From Alphaproteobacteria bacterium (GTDB lineage: Bacteria > Pseudomonadota > Alphaproteobacteria > SHVP01): 64,000 nt of DNA. Made by a program: the position numbers and the translations under genes. This document shows positions 34,467 through 43,679 of this stretch, piece after piece. The notes below the pieces were generated by a model that had not been told where the DNA came from, made no database searches, and saw only the letters and a list, made by a program, of their open reading frames with translations. How positions within the stretch are numbered: the first letter of the stretch is position 1; each line of letters starts with the position of its first letter. The stretch covers positions 140,746 through 204,745 of the forward strand of contig JAVJOO010000003.1 in the NCBI GenBank assembly GCA_040216735.1. The letters run 5' to 3'.

Positions 34467-35483
34467 CTACAGCAGCCCTGCCGCACGGACATGCCGGCGT
34501 ACCGATTCGGCCGCCCAGTCGAATCCGCGGAAGCGGAACGCCGCATACCCCACCGCGTTGATCCCCGCCGACAAGCCGCACAGCTGCGTAAAGTCCTTGA
34601 CGCATTGGAAGAACGGAAACAGATCGCGTTCAGCTTGGTCGCGTGGGCGCACCGCGTCGTAGGCGGCCAGGAAGTGCGCGGCGATCTCCGGCGGGTAATT
34701 GTTCTTCGCGGCGGACCAGCAAAAACTCCCGAGTTCATGGGACATGTGCCCGTAGCCGCAGGTTTCGAAATCCATCAGCGTGACGCGACCGTATTTAACG
34801 AACGCGTTGAACGGGGTGGTGTCGCCGTGGGTCGGCGACATCGGGGCTTCGGGGCCGAGTCGATCGAGCGTGTCGGGGAGGACCTTCGCCACCCGCCGGT
34901 AGAACGCGAGATCCTCGGGCCGGTCGCCGAGCCGTCGCGCCAGAGCAGGGAAGTCCCGGCGGATCGAGTTCGCATGGTCGAGCTTGCGCCGGTCGCCGCC
35001 GGGAAACCGTGGCGAGACGAGGTGCAGCCGCCCGATCAACGCCCCCAATTCAGCGGCGTTCTCTACGGTCGGGGCCGCCGCGATCTCCGCGCCCTCCGCC
35101 CAATGGAAAAGTGCGACGTAGCGCCGGCCCTCGGGCGCTTCGACGGAAAAATGGCCCGGCCCTGCGCGGGTCGGTAGGGCCGGGGAGACTGGTAGGCCTT
35201 CGCCGTGCAGAAAATCGAGGTAGTCGAGTTCGTAGACAACCTCGTCCGCCGTGCGTCCCCGCGCGTTCCACAAACGAACCGCCAGCCGCTCGCCGCCGCA
35301 CCGCAGCACGTAGACATCGTTCATTCCGCGCGCCAACAACTCGCAATGGAGCGGTTGGGGCAGGTCGTAGTGGTCGTCGATCTCGGCGCAAAGCGCGTCG
35401 GCATCGACGATCGAATGGAGGATCGGCAAGATGCGGCGACCTTGCGTCGGATTGGCGCGGTCTGGATCGCGTGGCGCGGCCAT
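34467..35483 (-). CDS. Aminoglycoside phosphotransferase/RdoA-like kinase
   Basis: A 338-residue protein kinase-like enzyme. Motifs include YVLRCGGERLAVRLW, the catalytic loop THGDTTPFNAFVK near residue 220, and the metal motif LMDFETCGYG. The GNDVYVLRCGG-like start follows MNDVY. It phosphorylates a small molecule or is a regulatory kinase; the antibiotic substrate implied by the family name is not supported. The start ATG 35483 has CCAAGGAGATCT before it. It is divergent from a VOC-family gene. Confidence 0.85.
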   Translation of the reverse strand: MAAPRDPDRANPTQGRRILPILHSIVDADALCAEIDDHYDLPQPLHCELLARGMNDVYVLRCGGERLAVRLWNARGRTADEVVYELDYLDFLHGEGLPVSPALPTRAGPGHFSVEAPEGRRYVALFHWAEGAEIAAAPTVENAAELGALIGRLHLVSPRFPGGDRRKLDHANSIRRDFPALARRLGDRPEDLAFYRRVAKVLPDTLDRLGPEAPMSPTHGDTTPFNAFVKYGRVTLMDFETCGYGHMSHELGSFCWSAAKNNYPPEIAAHFLAAYDAVRPRDQAERDLFPFFQCVKDFTQLCGLSAGINAVGYAAFRFRGFDWAAESVRRHVRAAGLL

Positions 35484-35587
35484 AGAGATCTCCTTGGCGC
35501 GGTGGCGCCTGCGGTATGCTACAGGACGGGTGCCGCGCTTCCCATGCCGGCATCCGGTGCATTGAAGGGCCATCGGGAGGGATGTTG

Positions 35588-36520
35588 ATGAATTCCGCAA
35601 CGACGACCGAAGGGGCGCCAGACGGCGGCGTTGGCCTGAGTGCCCTCGCCGGGGCCACCGTTACCTGTACCGCACTCGATACGTGCGTCCGACATTATGC
35701 CGAATGCCTAGACTATCGCCTCGTCTCCCAAGGCGTCGTCGACGAAGCCCTCGCCACCCTGTGGCAGGCGCCACGCCAGACCGGACGACCATTCGCCATC
35801 CTCCGCCCCGCGATCGGTGGGGGCGATCAGTGGGTCAGGTTCGTCGAGGGGCCGGTCGCCGACACCCCGCCGTTCCGGACATTCGGTTGGAACGCCCTCG
35901 AAATCAGCGTCCGTGACGTTGTCGATTTGAAGCAACGTCTTGAGGGGTCGGTCTTCGAGCGGCTCAGCGGGCCGCATTTCCTCGCCAACGGCACGAGCAG
36001 TATCCAAGCCATGCAGGTACTCGGTCCCGCCGGCGAAGTGTTGTACCTCACCCAAATCCCGGACGAACCGGACAAGGCGCATTTGCCCCAGGCTCGGGTC
36101 GCCGTCGATCGATTGTTTATCGCGGTGCTCGGTGTACCTGATGCTGCGGCCGCGCAGGACTGGTATGCGTCCCGGTTCGATGTCACGCGGAGGCCACCTC
36201 GGACCGCGATGCTTCGCGCCCTGAATCAAGCTTACGGGTTTGAGGAAACGCGACAGCATCTTTTGGCTTCGGTGCGGCTTACCCGTCAGGGGATGATCGA
36301 AATCGACGGCTACCCACTCGAAGCGCGCTCCCGCGAGGCGCGGCCCGGCTATCTACCCGGCGGGATTTCGTCCGTCACCGTGTTTGCCGACCAGGTGCCG
36401 CCGACGTTCGCGGATCGCGGTGTCCGAATCGACGCATTTCCGTACGGCGGCGCTTGGGTCGCGGCTCTCCAAGGAACCGCTGGGGAACGGCTGGAATTGG
36501 TCTGTGAGGCGACGCCGTAG
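35588..36520 (+). CDS. VOC superfamily protein
   Basis: A 310-residue protein with two vicinal oxygen chelate modules, the first beginning VTCTALDTCVRHYAECLDYRL and the second DRLFIAVLGVPDAAAAQDWYASRF near residue 170. GGGAGGG sits 6 bp upstream of ATG 35588, better than the ATG at 35582. It is divergent from the phosphotransferase gene and followed by an ABC solute-binding protein. The function is not assignable. Confidence 0.75.
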   Translation: MNSATTTEGAPDGGVGLSALAGATVTCTALDTCVRHYAECLDYRLVSQGVVDEALATLWQAPRQTGRPFAILRPAIGGGDQWVRFVEGPVADTPPFRTFGWNALEISVRDVVDLKQRLEGSVFERLSGPHFLANGTSSIQAMQVLGPAGEVLYLTQIPDEPDKAHLPQARVAVDRLFIAVLGVPDAAAAQDWYASRFDVTRRPPRTAMLRALNQAYGFEETRQHLLASVRLTRQGMIEIDGYPLEARSREARPGYLPGGISSVTVFADQVPPTFADRGVRIDAFPYGGAWVAALQGTAGERLELVCEATP

Positions 36521-36655
36521 CCTCGCCGTCTCGGGTCGTTGTCCGCATGGTGCAACGCCGGTTTCGTGGAGATCGTTGGCGCCGTGCGGCCCACGTATGA
36601 TCGCTGTTCGTCAGGCTGAGGGAGCGTGGCGCTTCACCCCATGGGAGGTCAAGAA

Positions 36656-38224
36656 ATGCTAAAACGAAATCGGAACATAACGCCTATCGGCTTATTGGGT
36701 GTCGCCGCGGCGATGCTGATGCCCCTGGCGACCGCGCAGGCCCAAACGGCAAACGATACGATCCGTTTTGCGACCGCGAGCCTTGCGCCGGCTTTCGGGC
36801 GACCGGAACAGGGAACGGCGTCGCCCAGCGTTTACTCCGTTTGGCCCTTCTACGATTCGCTGACGATGGTTAGCCCGAAGGGGGAGGTCTCCGGTCTTCT
36901 CGCGGCCGGTTGGGAAAACATCGATGCGAACACGTGGCGGGTCTCGCTGGTGCGAGGCGTCAAATTCCACAACGGTAAGGAACTCACCGCGGATCACGTC
37001 GCGGCGCAGTTCACCTATTTGATCGAGGATGCCGACGCTGCCGGCACCGTGGCCAAGTCGACCAATGAACGCCAAGCCTTTGTCGCCTCCGCTCGGGCGA
37101 TCGACAGCCATACCGTCGAATTCAAAACCACTCAGCCGAACCCGGAGTTGGCGCGCCAGTTGGCGGGCTTCTGGATTCCCGAAACCGACGTGCGAAAGGA
37201 CCTCGGGACTGCGGATTTCTCTAAAGCGCCGGTCGGTACCGGCCCCTACATGAATCCCAAGTATAGCGGCGGGACCGACGGTGAAATCAATGCGACCGCG
37301 TTTCGCGACGGGGTGCGGAAGCCACAGATCGGCAACCTGAGGGTCATAGCGCTCAAGGAAGCAGCGTCGCGCGTCTCGGCCCTGGTCTCCGACCAAGTCG
37401 ACATCGTCCAAGGCGTACCGTTTGACGCCAAAGACCAGATCGAGGCGGCGGGCCACCGGGTCGATTTCGCCGACCGTCCGTCGGTACTCGGGTGGCGCTT
37501 CATGGCGGTTCGGGAAAGCAGTCCCTTCAATGACAAGCGCGTTCGACAGGCGGCGAACTATGCGGTCGATCGCGATTCCATGGCACGTGACCTCCTCGGC
37601 GGCACCTCCGTGCCTGGCGGCCAGTGCGCCACTCGAAACACGTTCGGCTACAACCCCGACGTGAAGCCCTACCCCTACGATCCGGCAAAGGCAAAAGCTC
37701 TGCTAAAGGAGGCGGGATTCGAGAACGGATTCGAAACCGAGGCGATGGTCATTCCAGGTTCGTTCCCGGCTGACAACGAGATCTATCAGCTTGCCGCCGC
37801 GCAACTCACCGCGGTTGGTATTCGGACGACGTTGACGGTTATCACGTTCCCGCAGTGGTTGGACATGTGGTTCGGCCGCAAAAAAGCGCCGGACGGAACG
37901 ATGGGGTTCTCGGACATTTTTTCAAACGCCTGCCACAACTTCAACGCTATCCCGTTCGATTCGTATCCCAACCTGACCTGTAAAAAGGGAGAGCTACCGT
38001 CGAACTGCAACAAGGAAGAAACTGCTTTACTCGATAAGGCGATGGGCGAGTTCGATGTGGAGAAGCGCCGTAAGCTGATCCAGGAACTCATGGCGTTCAA
38101 CCACGATCACGCTCCCAACCTTTTCTTCGTAGAGTTGACCGACCTGACGGGAATTAACAAGCGAGTTCAGGGATTTACGAACACGATCCAACGGTTCAAT
38201 TTTCACGAAATTACGCTCAACTAA
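36656..38224 (+). CDS. ABC transporter substrate-binding protein, family 5 (peptide/nickel type)
   Basis: A 522-residue periplasmic protein with a signal peptide ending near TAQAQ. The order YDSLTMVSPKGEVSGLLAAGWE, WRVSLVRGVKFHNGKELTADHV, LNRVAQ-like segments, NFNAIPFDS and a C-terminal dipeptide-binding fold match the SBP_bac_5 family. It binds oligopeptides, glutathione or related ligands. No permease or ATPase gene is adjacent, so the transporter partner is elsewhere. GGGAGG precedes ATG 36656. An intrinsic terminator follows at 38239. Confidence 0.9.
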   Translation: MLKRNRNITPIGLLGVAAAMLMPLATAQAQTANDTIRFATASLAPAFGRPEQGTASPSVYSVWPFYDSLTMVSPKGEVSGLLAAGWENIDANTWRVSLVRGVKFHNGKELTADHVAAQFTYLIEDADAAGTVAKSTNERQAFVASARAIDSHTVEFKTTQPNPELARQLAGFWIPETDVRKDLGTADFSKAPVGTGPYMNPKYSGGTDGEINATAFRDGVRKPQIGNLRVIALKEAASRVSALVSDQVDIVQGVPFDAKDQIEAAGHRVDFADRPSVLGWRFMAVRESSPFNDKRVRQAANYAVDRDSMARDLLGGTSVPGGQCATRNTFGYNPDVKPYPYDPAKAKALLKEAGFENGFETEAMVIPGSFPADNEIYQLAAAQLTAVGIRTTLTVITFPQWLDMWFGRKKAPDGTMGFSDIFSNACHNFNAIPFDSYPNLTCKKGELPSNCNKEETALLDKAMGEFDVEKRRKLIQELMAFNHDHAPNLFFVELTDLTGINKRVQGFTNTIQRFNFHEITLN

Positions 38225-38238
38225 TCGGGACAGATCGG

Positions 38239-38278
38239 AGGGGCCGGCGCGGGTGACTGCGGCGGCCCTTCTTTTTTT
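38239..38278 (+). terminator. Intrinsic terminator after ABC solute-binding protein
   Basis: A GC-rich stem (AGGGGCCG paired with CGGCCCTT, extended by CGC/GCG past one mismatch) is followed by a run of seven T residues at 38272-38278. This is the clearest rho-independent terminator in the window, and it ends the 36656 transcript. Confidence 0.88.
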
Positions 38279-38362
38279 ACGGTGTTCTAGGGCGGTTGAC
38301 CCAAAGTGCCTTAGGGTGTGGTTCCTTCACGTCCGCCTTCGCGTCTCATCAGGTGACCGCGT

Positions 38363-39139
38363 ATGCCCTACGTAGAACACGACGGCGCCGAGATTTACTA
38401 CGAGACCCACGGCGAGGGCCCGGCGCTTGTCTTTGCTCACGGTGCCGAAGGCAACACGCTTAGCTGGTTTCAGCAGGTGCCCGTCTTCAAAGCGCACTAC
38501 TGCACCGTGCTTTACGACCACCGTGGCTTTGGTCGCTCTATCTGCGCGCCAGCCGATCTTCAGCCGTCGAAATTTGGCGGCGACCTTCTGGCGGTGATGG
38601 ATGCGTTGGCAATCGAACGGGCGGCGGTCGTCGCCCAGTCGATGGCGGGGTGGGGGGCCCTGCAAGCGGTTCTGGCCGCACCGGAACGGATTTCTGCCCT
38701 CGTCCTTGTGGCTACGTCCGGCGGGCTCGCCCCGCCTGCGGGAAGCGGCGAGGCACCGGTAGAAAATGCGGCGCCGCTCGCTGGGCGGCTCTCGCGGTTT
38801 GCCCTGGCCCCCGGTTATCCGGTTCGTGCGCCGGCGATGGCCTGGCTATTCGATCAAATATCTTGTCACAACGGCCAGATCGAGCTCTTGGCGTCACGCC
38901 TCGGGGCGAACCTGATCGATCCCAAGGATATGGCAGGCTTTGCAGTCCCGACGTTGGTGATCGCCTGCGGTCACGATACGTTTTTCCCGCCGTCGCTCCT
39001 CGAGAGCGTGAGTGCGATGATTCCTGGTGCGCGGTTTGCAACGATCGAGACCGCCGGCCACGCCCCCTACTGGGAAACGCCCGGGGCCTTCAATGAGATG
39101 GTGTTGGCGTTTCTCGAGTCGCGCCGGTCGCGGCGTTAG
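38363..39139 (+). CDS. Alpha/beta hydrolase with intact Ser nucleophile
   Basis: A 258-residue alpha/beta hydrolase. It has the oxyanion stretch LVFAHGAEGNTLSWFQQV, VVAQSMAGWGAL with the nucleophilic Ser, CGHDTFFPPS with an acid, and TAGHAPYWETP with the His. It could be an esterase, a C-C bond hydrolase or a haloperoxidase-type enzyme. It starts about 85 bp after the terminator of the previous gene, so it is transcribed separately. The specific reaction is open. Confidence 0.87.
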   Translation: MPYVEHDGAEIYYETHGEGPALVFAHGAEGNTLSWFQQVPVFKAHYCTVLYDHRGFGRSICAPADLQPSKFGGDLLAVMDALAIERAAVVAQSMAGWGALQAVLAAPERISALVLVATSGGLAPPAGSGEAPVENAAPLAGRLSRFALAPGYPVRAPAMAWLFDQISCHNGQIELLASRLGANLIDPKDMAGFAVPTLVIACGHDTFFPPSLLESVSAMIPGARFATIETAGHAPYWETPGAFNEMVLAFLESRRSRR

Positions 39140-39207
39140 GCTGCAGCGGTTCGCTCACCAAACGGTCATTGCGCAGCAGGTTTGCTAGACCCCGGGGCTG
39201 CAACTAG

Positions 39208-39399
39208 CTAGGCGCGCTCGAGACTGCTGCCCTTGACCACCCGTTCGTGGGGCTCAAGCACACTCTTGATGCGGTACTGGACGTCGCCACCGCTGTCGGG
39301 GAGGAGGCGCACTACTTTGTACTCGCCTATCGCAGCGGTGCGGTTCATCGGATCGCGGCGCAACCGGACGTTCTGTCCGACGCGGAAAGTCGCTGTCAT
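39208..39399 (-). CDS. Small conserved protein of Alphaproteobacteria
   Basis: A 63-residue protein, MTATFRVGQNVRLRRDPMN then AIGEYKVVRLLPDSGGDVQYRIKS and EPHERVVKGSSLE. This is a small, SH3-like conserved protein seen widely in alphaproteobacterial genomes, with unknown function. The ribosome binding site CAGGAGG is excellent. The gene stands alone. Confidence 0.8.
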   Translation of the reverse strand: MTATFRVGQNVRLRRDPMNRTAAIGEYKVVRLLPDSGGDVQYRIKSVLEPHERVVKGSSLERA

Positions 39400-39493
39400 G
39401 AATCCTCCTGTGTAGTGCCGGTACGGCGCACCAGCGTACGGGCCGCGGCCGGAATACTACGCGGACGGTTTCGCGAGAAAAGAGGGGCGAACT

Positions 39494-39631
39494 ATGGCGC
39501 TCGGTCCGCGCCAAAGTGTCTGCGGACGCTCCAGCCTCAAGTTGGATGCCGCCACCATCGGACTCCGGACCGGTAATAGCAAGGGTCGGGAGTTGCCGTC
39601 GACGGCGGCGCGCGACGACCTCCGCCCTTAG
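39494..39631 (+). CDS. Possible small hypothetical protein
   Basis: A 45-codon frame starting MALGPRQSVCGRSS with AGAGGGG seven bases upstream. It ends at 39631, overlapping the converging dehydrogenase gene by four bases. No family is recognised, and it may be a chance frame. The remainder of the gap 39400-39627 holds nothing else. Confidence 0.25.
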   Translation: MALGPRQSVCGRSSLKLDAATIGLRTGNSKGRELPSTAARDDLRP

Positions 39632-40506
39632 TGTGTGCCGGCCGCCTTCGCCCAGATCGCCACTGTCTCTTCCAGTGTGCGCGATTTATCCAGCGTTTCT
39701 CGGGTTTCCGCCGCGAGCGGCGTAGCGGCGAGCAAACGGAACAATGCCGCGGCGCCCTGGTGAAATCCTTCCGGCAATCCGACTGCATCGTAAGTGGCGG
39801 CGATTTCCTCCATCTCGCCAACCCAACGTTCGGCGTCAGCGGCGAGCCAAGGCACCGCGCCGTTCATGGCCTGCCATGCGTTGGGTGCGCGCCGCGCGAC
39901 TTCCGCCGCCAAGGCATTGCCGAGCCCGTAACGGGCGGCAGCGATCAGCGCAGCGGCGTACAGCGCGTTGGTTCCCTTGGTGATCGACGCAAAACACATT
40001 TTTAGGGCGGACGCATCGCCGATGCGGTCCGATAGCAGCGTGACCGCCATGCCTTTGCCGTCCAAAACCGTCAGATGGTGTGCGGCGGCCCCGCTGGCGT
40101 AGAACTGTGTGGTGTCACGTCCAGGTGCGCGACCGATGATGCCGCCGTCGATAAAGGGAACGCCTGCTGCCTCTGCCTGGTGCGCTATCGCCATGACCGT
40201 TATTGGCGACACCGCATTGCAATCGGCGTAGGGAACGGTGCGGCCCGTCCGCCGCATTGCGGCGATGGCTTCGGTAGCGATCGCGGGCGCGGCGCTCGGC
40301 GGGGCGATCGATAAGAACAGGTCCGCCGCTTCGATCACGGCGTCCAAACTCCCCAAGTCTTCGAAACCGCCAATCTTGGCGAGCTGGCGGCTCCGGGCGC
40401 TGCGTCCAGTCAAATCGGTCACGACCCGGTGGCCATGGTCGCGCAGGGCGCTGCCGACGGCATGTCCCATGTCGCCGGTACCGACGATGGCGATAATGTC
40501 GTTCAT
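39628..40506 (-). CDS. NAD(P)-dependent dehydrogenase, 6-phosphogluconate/3-hydroxyisobutyrate type with DUF1932
   Basis: A 292-residue protein. The Rossmann start IIAIVGTGDMGHAVGSALRDHGH binds NAD(P)H. The C-terminal helical domain with KMCFASITKGTNALYAAALIAA fits the DUF1932 dimerisation domain. It probably oxidises a beta-hydroxy acid or reduces an imine. ATG 40506 is chosen because the frame continues upstream without recognisable protein. A paralogue is at 56478. Confidence 0.85.
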   Translation of the reverse strand: MNDIIAIVGTGDMGHAVGSALRDHGHRVVTDLTGRSARSRQLAKIGGFEDLGSLDAVIEAADLFLSIAPPSAAPAIATEAIAAMRRTGRTVPYADCNAVSPITVMAIAHQAEAAGVPFIDGGIIGRAPGRDTTQFYASGAAAHHLTVLDGKGMAVTLLSDRIGDASALKMCFASITKGTNALYAAALIAAARYGLGNALAAEVARRAPNAWQAMNGAVPWLAADAERWVGEMEEIAATYDAVGLPEGFHQGAAALFRLLAATPLAAETRETLDKSRTLEETVAIWAKAAGTH

Positions 40507-40885
40507 CACGCCACTATAGGCCGGAATCGTGACAATGGTTCGTTCCACCGGCGCGTCATCGTCGTGAGCTTGCGATGGCGCGGCTGCCATGTTCGCGTCA
40601 AAGTTGGGTGGTTTGATCGCCAGCGCCCGAGTCGCAAGGCACGTGACTCCCCGCAAGAACGAGTGGGGGCAAGAGATTCATCTAGGGTCGCGGAGCGTCA
40701 GGTCCGAGGCGTAGTTCCCGGTTTGGTTGCGGACGGTCACAGGCGAAAACCGGATGTCGGTGGCGCGCCCCGGACCGACATCCCCGCAAATGTGGTCGCC
40801 GTGTAACTCGATCGATTGGCAGGGCGGCCCCGGGCCCTTTCGCCCGGTCATTGTTCCCCTGGGAAAGTGTCGCGAGGGAAGAGAT
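40507..40885. other. 379-bp gap with one possible small minus-strand gene
   Basis: The 170 bp from 40507 to 40677 hold nothing recognisable. The rest carries a plausible small ORF on the minus strand (40678-40851), listed separately. Confidence 0.5.
40678..40851 (-). CDS. Possible small protein
   Basis: A 57-residue frame, MTGRKGPGPPCQSIELHGDH then DVGPGRATDIRFSPVTVRNQ and ASDLTLRDPR. AGGGGA lies five bases upstream of the ATG. Codon use is like that of neighbouring real genes, with a strong preference for C or G at third positions. The frame also runs upstream in the other gene's leader. No family is recognised. Confidence 0.4.
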   Translation of the reverse strand: MTGRKGPGPPCQSIELHGDHICGDVGPGRATDIRFSPVTVRNQTGNYASDLTLRDPR

Positions 40886-41176
40886 ATGGACTGCACGACG
40901 CACCGAACCGGGAATAGCGCCGAGTACTTCACCCTCCGCATCGTCGACGAGGATCCTGCGACGACGCTCCCGCGCGGTGCGGTGGTCGTTGTAGACTGGC
41001 GCGACCGAAGACTAATCCATGATCGTTGCTACCTGTTACGCGACCGGGGCAACGCAACGTTCGCCCGCTACTGCCAATCGAGCGGTGGGTTCAGGACCAA
41101 CGACGAAACCCGGACGCCGCTCGCACTGCCCGTTGATATCGTCGGCCGGGTCGTCAGCGTCATGCGCCCTCTCTAG
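40886..41176 (+). CDS. Stand-alone S24/LexA-like beta domain without catalytic residues
   Basis: A 96-residue protein. The order FTLRIVDEDPATTLPRGAVV, VDWRDRR, CYLLRDRGNATFARYC, LALPVDIVGRVVSVMRPL follows the fold of the LexA/signal peptidase S24 C-terminal domain. The Ser of GDSM is replaced (DEDP) and the Lys of the dyad region is replaced (FARYC), so it should not be proteolytic. GAGGGAAGAG precedes ATG 40886. It lies upstream of the patatin gene. The family match is by pattern only. Confidence 0.6.
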   Translation: MDCTTHRTGNSAEYFTLRIVDEDPATTLPRGAVVVVDWRDRRLIHDRCYLLRDRGNATFARYCQSSGGFRTNDETRTPLALPVDIVGRVVSVMRPL

Positions 41177-41266
41177 CGTCGACGACATCCTCGATACACC
41201 ATCTTGCGTCCGGGCAAGCTAGGATGGATTGTTGCTCGCGCCAGACCAATGGAGCCCGGTTTTACA

Positions 41267-43669
41267 ATGAAAGATGTCGAGTTGCGCCTTGCACTCGTGT
41301 GTTACGGCGGGGTTTCGCTCGCCGTCTATATGCACGGCGTCACTAAAGAATTCCTCAAGCTGGTGCGGGCGTCGCGGGCTTACCACGCCGGGCCGAAAGG
41401 CGCCACGCGTGCCGACGCGAGCTATCGCTCTTCGGTGCACAGCGCCGATCCGGAAATCGATACCGAGCAGGTCTACTTCGAGATTTTTCAAGCGATCGGG
41501 AAGACCCTAGATTTGCGTGTGGTGGTCGATGTCATCACTGGCGCCTCCGCAGGCGGCATCAACGGAGTCATCTTGGGCCGCGCGCTCGCCCACGACCTCT
41601 CGCTTAGTCCGTTGCGTGACGTCTGGTTGGAGGCAGCGGACATCAATCAACTACTCGCCGAGAATAGAGCGGCGCGCATCTGGTCGAAGTGGTTCCTTAG
41701 GCCGTTGATCTACGCCTACGTCCGCCGGACGCGGGAGACCGATCCTGAAATGCGCGAAAAGCTGTCACGTTTCTTGCGGTCGCGTTGGTTCCGCCCACCG
41801 TTCGATGGCGCCTATCTCGCCAACGTGCTGTTCGACGCGATGGTGGCGATGGGCGAACCGGCGCACCCAGGTGCGTCCCTAATTCCTCCCGGCCAACGCC
41901 TCGATCTCGTCGTAACCCTGACCGATTTCTATGGCTATCCGCAACGCGTCCCGATGTACGACCCGCCGTTCGTTACCGAACGCGAGCATCGCCACACCCT
42001 GGGATTTTCCTACCAACGCCACTACGGCGGCGAGGAGCATAGTCAGTTCACCACCGCCGACGTGCCGTCGTTGGCCTTTGCGGCGCGCGCGACATCGTCC
42101 TTTCCCGGCGCTTTTCAGCCGGCGCAAATTGGTGAGATGGACGGCATCTGCGCCGACCGCGGCGTCGCGTGGCGTACACGAGAAGCATTTCTTAGGGAGA
42201 ACTTCGCACGTTATGTGCAAGCGGGTACCGATCCGGCGCTAACATCCTTCGTCGACGGCTCGGTACTCAATAACAAACCGATTACCCAGGCGATGGATGC
42301 CATTCGTGGTAGGTCTGCCCATCGGCAGGTCGACCGGCGCGTCGTCTATATCGACCCCGACCCGGCGCGGGAACCGCCACCGCCAGACGGCCGCCGGCCC
42401 GGCTGGTTCAGCACGCTGAAGGGCGCGCTATCGGATCTACCGCGCAACGAACCTGTGTTCGACGAACTTAGTTGGGTACGCAGCTACAACGGCCGCGTCC
42501 GCCGTCTGAGGGCGGGTGTCGAGGCGTCGCGCCCGCAGGTGTCGGAAAAGGTAAGGCAACTCAGCGGCCGCTCGCTGGAGCGGGTCTCGAAACCGCAAGA
42601 CCTTGCCAATTTGCGCGAGGCAGCGAACGCCGAAGCGGCGCGCGAAGGCGGCTTTGCCTACGAGGCTTACGTCCGCCAAAAACTACAAACGGTGATCGAC
42701 TTTGTTGCCGCTCTGCTCAGCGAGCTCGGTGGATTCCAACCCGAATCGCCGGAGGCCGTGGCGGTGGCGGCGCTGTTCGAATCGTGGTGCCGCTCGAACG
42801 ACATTCTCATTGCCGACGGTCCCATCCCGGTCGCCGACAATGTTCTGCGTCGGACCCCGCCGGCGTGGGTGCGGTTCATGTTGCAGTTCGATTTGCCGTT
42901 CCGATCGCGCCGATTACGGTTTGTAATTCGTCAACTCAATATGACCTATGCCCGTATCGATCTTGAGACCAACGGTGGTCCGACGGCTGACGACTTCAAC
43001 AGGTTGAAGGGCACGCTCTATGAGGTCGCCGAGTCGATGCGGGCGCGCAACTCCGCGGCCTTCGCCAGCGTCGACCTCATCCGCTCGATCCGAAACGCCT
43101 TCGGCGTCGATCCGGGTTCGATGAACGTTGCCGCGTTGGATCCGTTGATGGCGGATTTGGCGCGGGAGATCGATCTGAAGAACCAGAACGGCCGTATCGA
43201 TGCAACACTCGCCGCGTTGCCCCGTTCATGGAAAGAGGTCCGCGCCGATCTGCTGACGGCCTACATCGGCTTTGCGTACTGGGATCCCTTGACGTTCATC
43301 GCCTCGAACTGGCGCGAAGCCGAGGACTATGAAGAGATCCGAGTCCACCGCATCAGCCCGGCTGACGCCGACACCATTCGCAAGGGCGGCGCGCGCGCCA
43401 CCTTGAAGGGCGTCGACTTCGGCCACTTCGGCGCCTTCTTCAGCCGCAAACGGCGCGAAAACGACTATCTCTGGGGACGGCTGCACGCCGCGGACCGGCT
43501 GGTCGATCTGGTTTTGGACGCCGCCGCCAAGCAGGGCGCGGTACCGGACGAAGACGCCGTCAGCATCAAGAAACGCCTGTTCGAGGCGATCCTCGCGTCG
43601 GAGAGCGCGACACTCTCGAAGATCGCCGACGTATTGGATCGGGTCGGCGAAGAAGTGGCGCAGCTCTGA
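41267..43669 (+). CDS. Patatin-like phospholipase with DUF3376 C-terminal domain
   Basis: An 800-residue protein. The N-terminal LRLALVCYGGVSLAVYMHGVT holds the oxyanion loop, ITGASAGGING holds nucleophile Ser94 in GxSxG, and FVDGSVLNNKP supplies the Asp of the dyad. The C-terminus, with LKGVDFGHFGAFFSRK and NDYLWGRLHAADRLVDL, is DUF3376. Patatins hydrolyse lipid acyl chains. The frame extends to 41204, but ATG 41267 fits the family start better; ATG 41249 is also possible. It may act on membrane lipids; no partner genes stand out. Confidence 0.9.
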   Translation: MKDVELRLALVCYGGVSLAVYMHGVTKEFLKLVRASRAYHAGPKGATRADASYRSSVHSADPEIDTEQVYFEIFQAIGKTLDLRVVVDVITGASAGGINGVILGRALAHDLSLSPLRDVWLEAADINQLLAENRAARIWSKWFLRPLIYAYVRRTRETDPEMREKLSRFLRSRWFRPPFDGAYLANVLFDAMVAMGEPAHPGASLIPPGQRLDLVVTLTDFYGYPQRVPMYDPPFVTEREHRHTLGFSYQRHYGGEEHSQFTTADVPSLAFAARATSSFPGAFQPAQIGEMDGICADRGVAWRTREAFLRENFARYVQAGTDPALTSFVDGSVLNNKPITQAMDAIRGRSAHRQVDRRVVYIDPDPAREPPPPDGRRPGWFSTLKGALSDLPRNEPVFDELSWVRSYNGRVRRLRAGVEASRPQVSEKVRQLSGRSLERVSKPQDLANLREAANAEAAREGGFAYEAYVRQKLQTVIDFVAALLSELGGFQPESPEAVAVAALFESWCRSNDILIADGPIPVADNVLRRTPPAWVRFMLQFDLPFRSRRLRFVIRQLNMTYARIDLETNGGPTADDFNRLKGTLYEVAESMRARNSAAFASVDLIRSIRNAFGVDPGSMNVAALDPLMADLAREIDLKNQNGRIDATLAALPRSWKEVRADLLTAYIGFAYWDPLTFIASNWREAEDYEEIRVHRISPADADTIRKGGARATLKGVDFGHFGAFFSRKRRENDYLWGRLHAADRLVDLVLDAAAKQGAVPDEDAVSIKKRLFEAILASESATLSKIADVLDRVGEEVAQL

Positions 43670-43679
43670 GACTCCGTGG

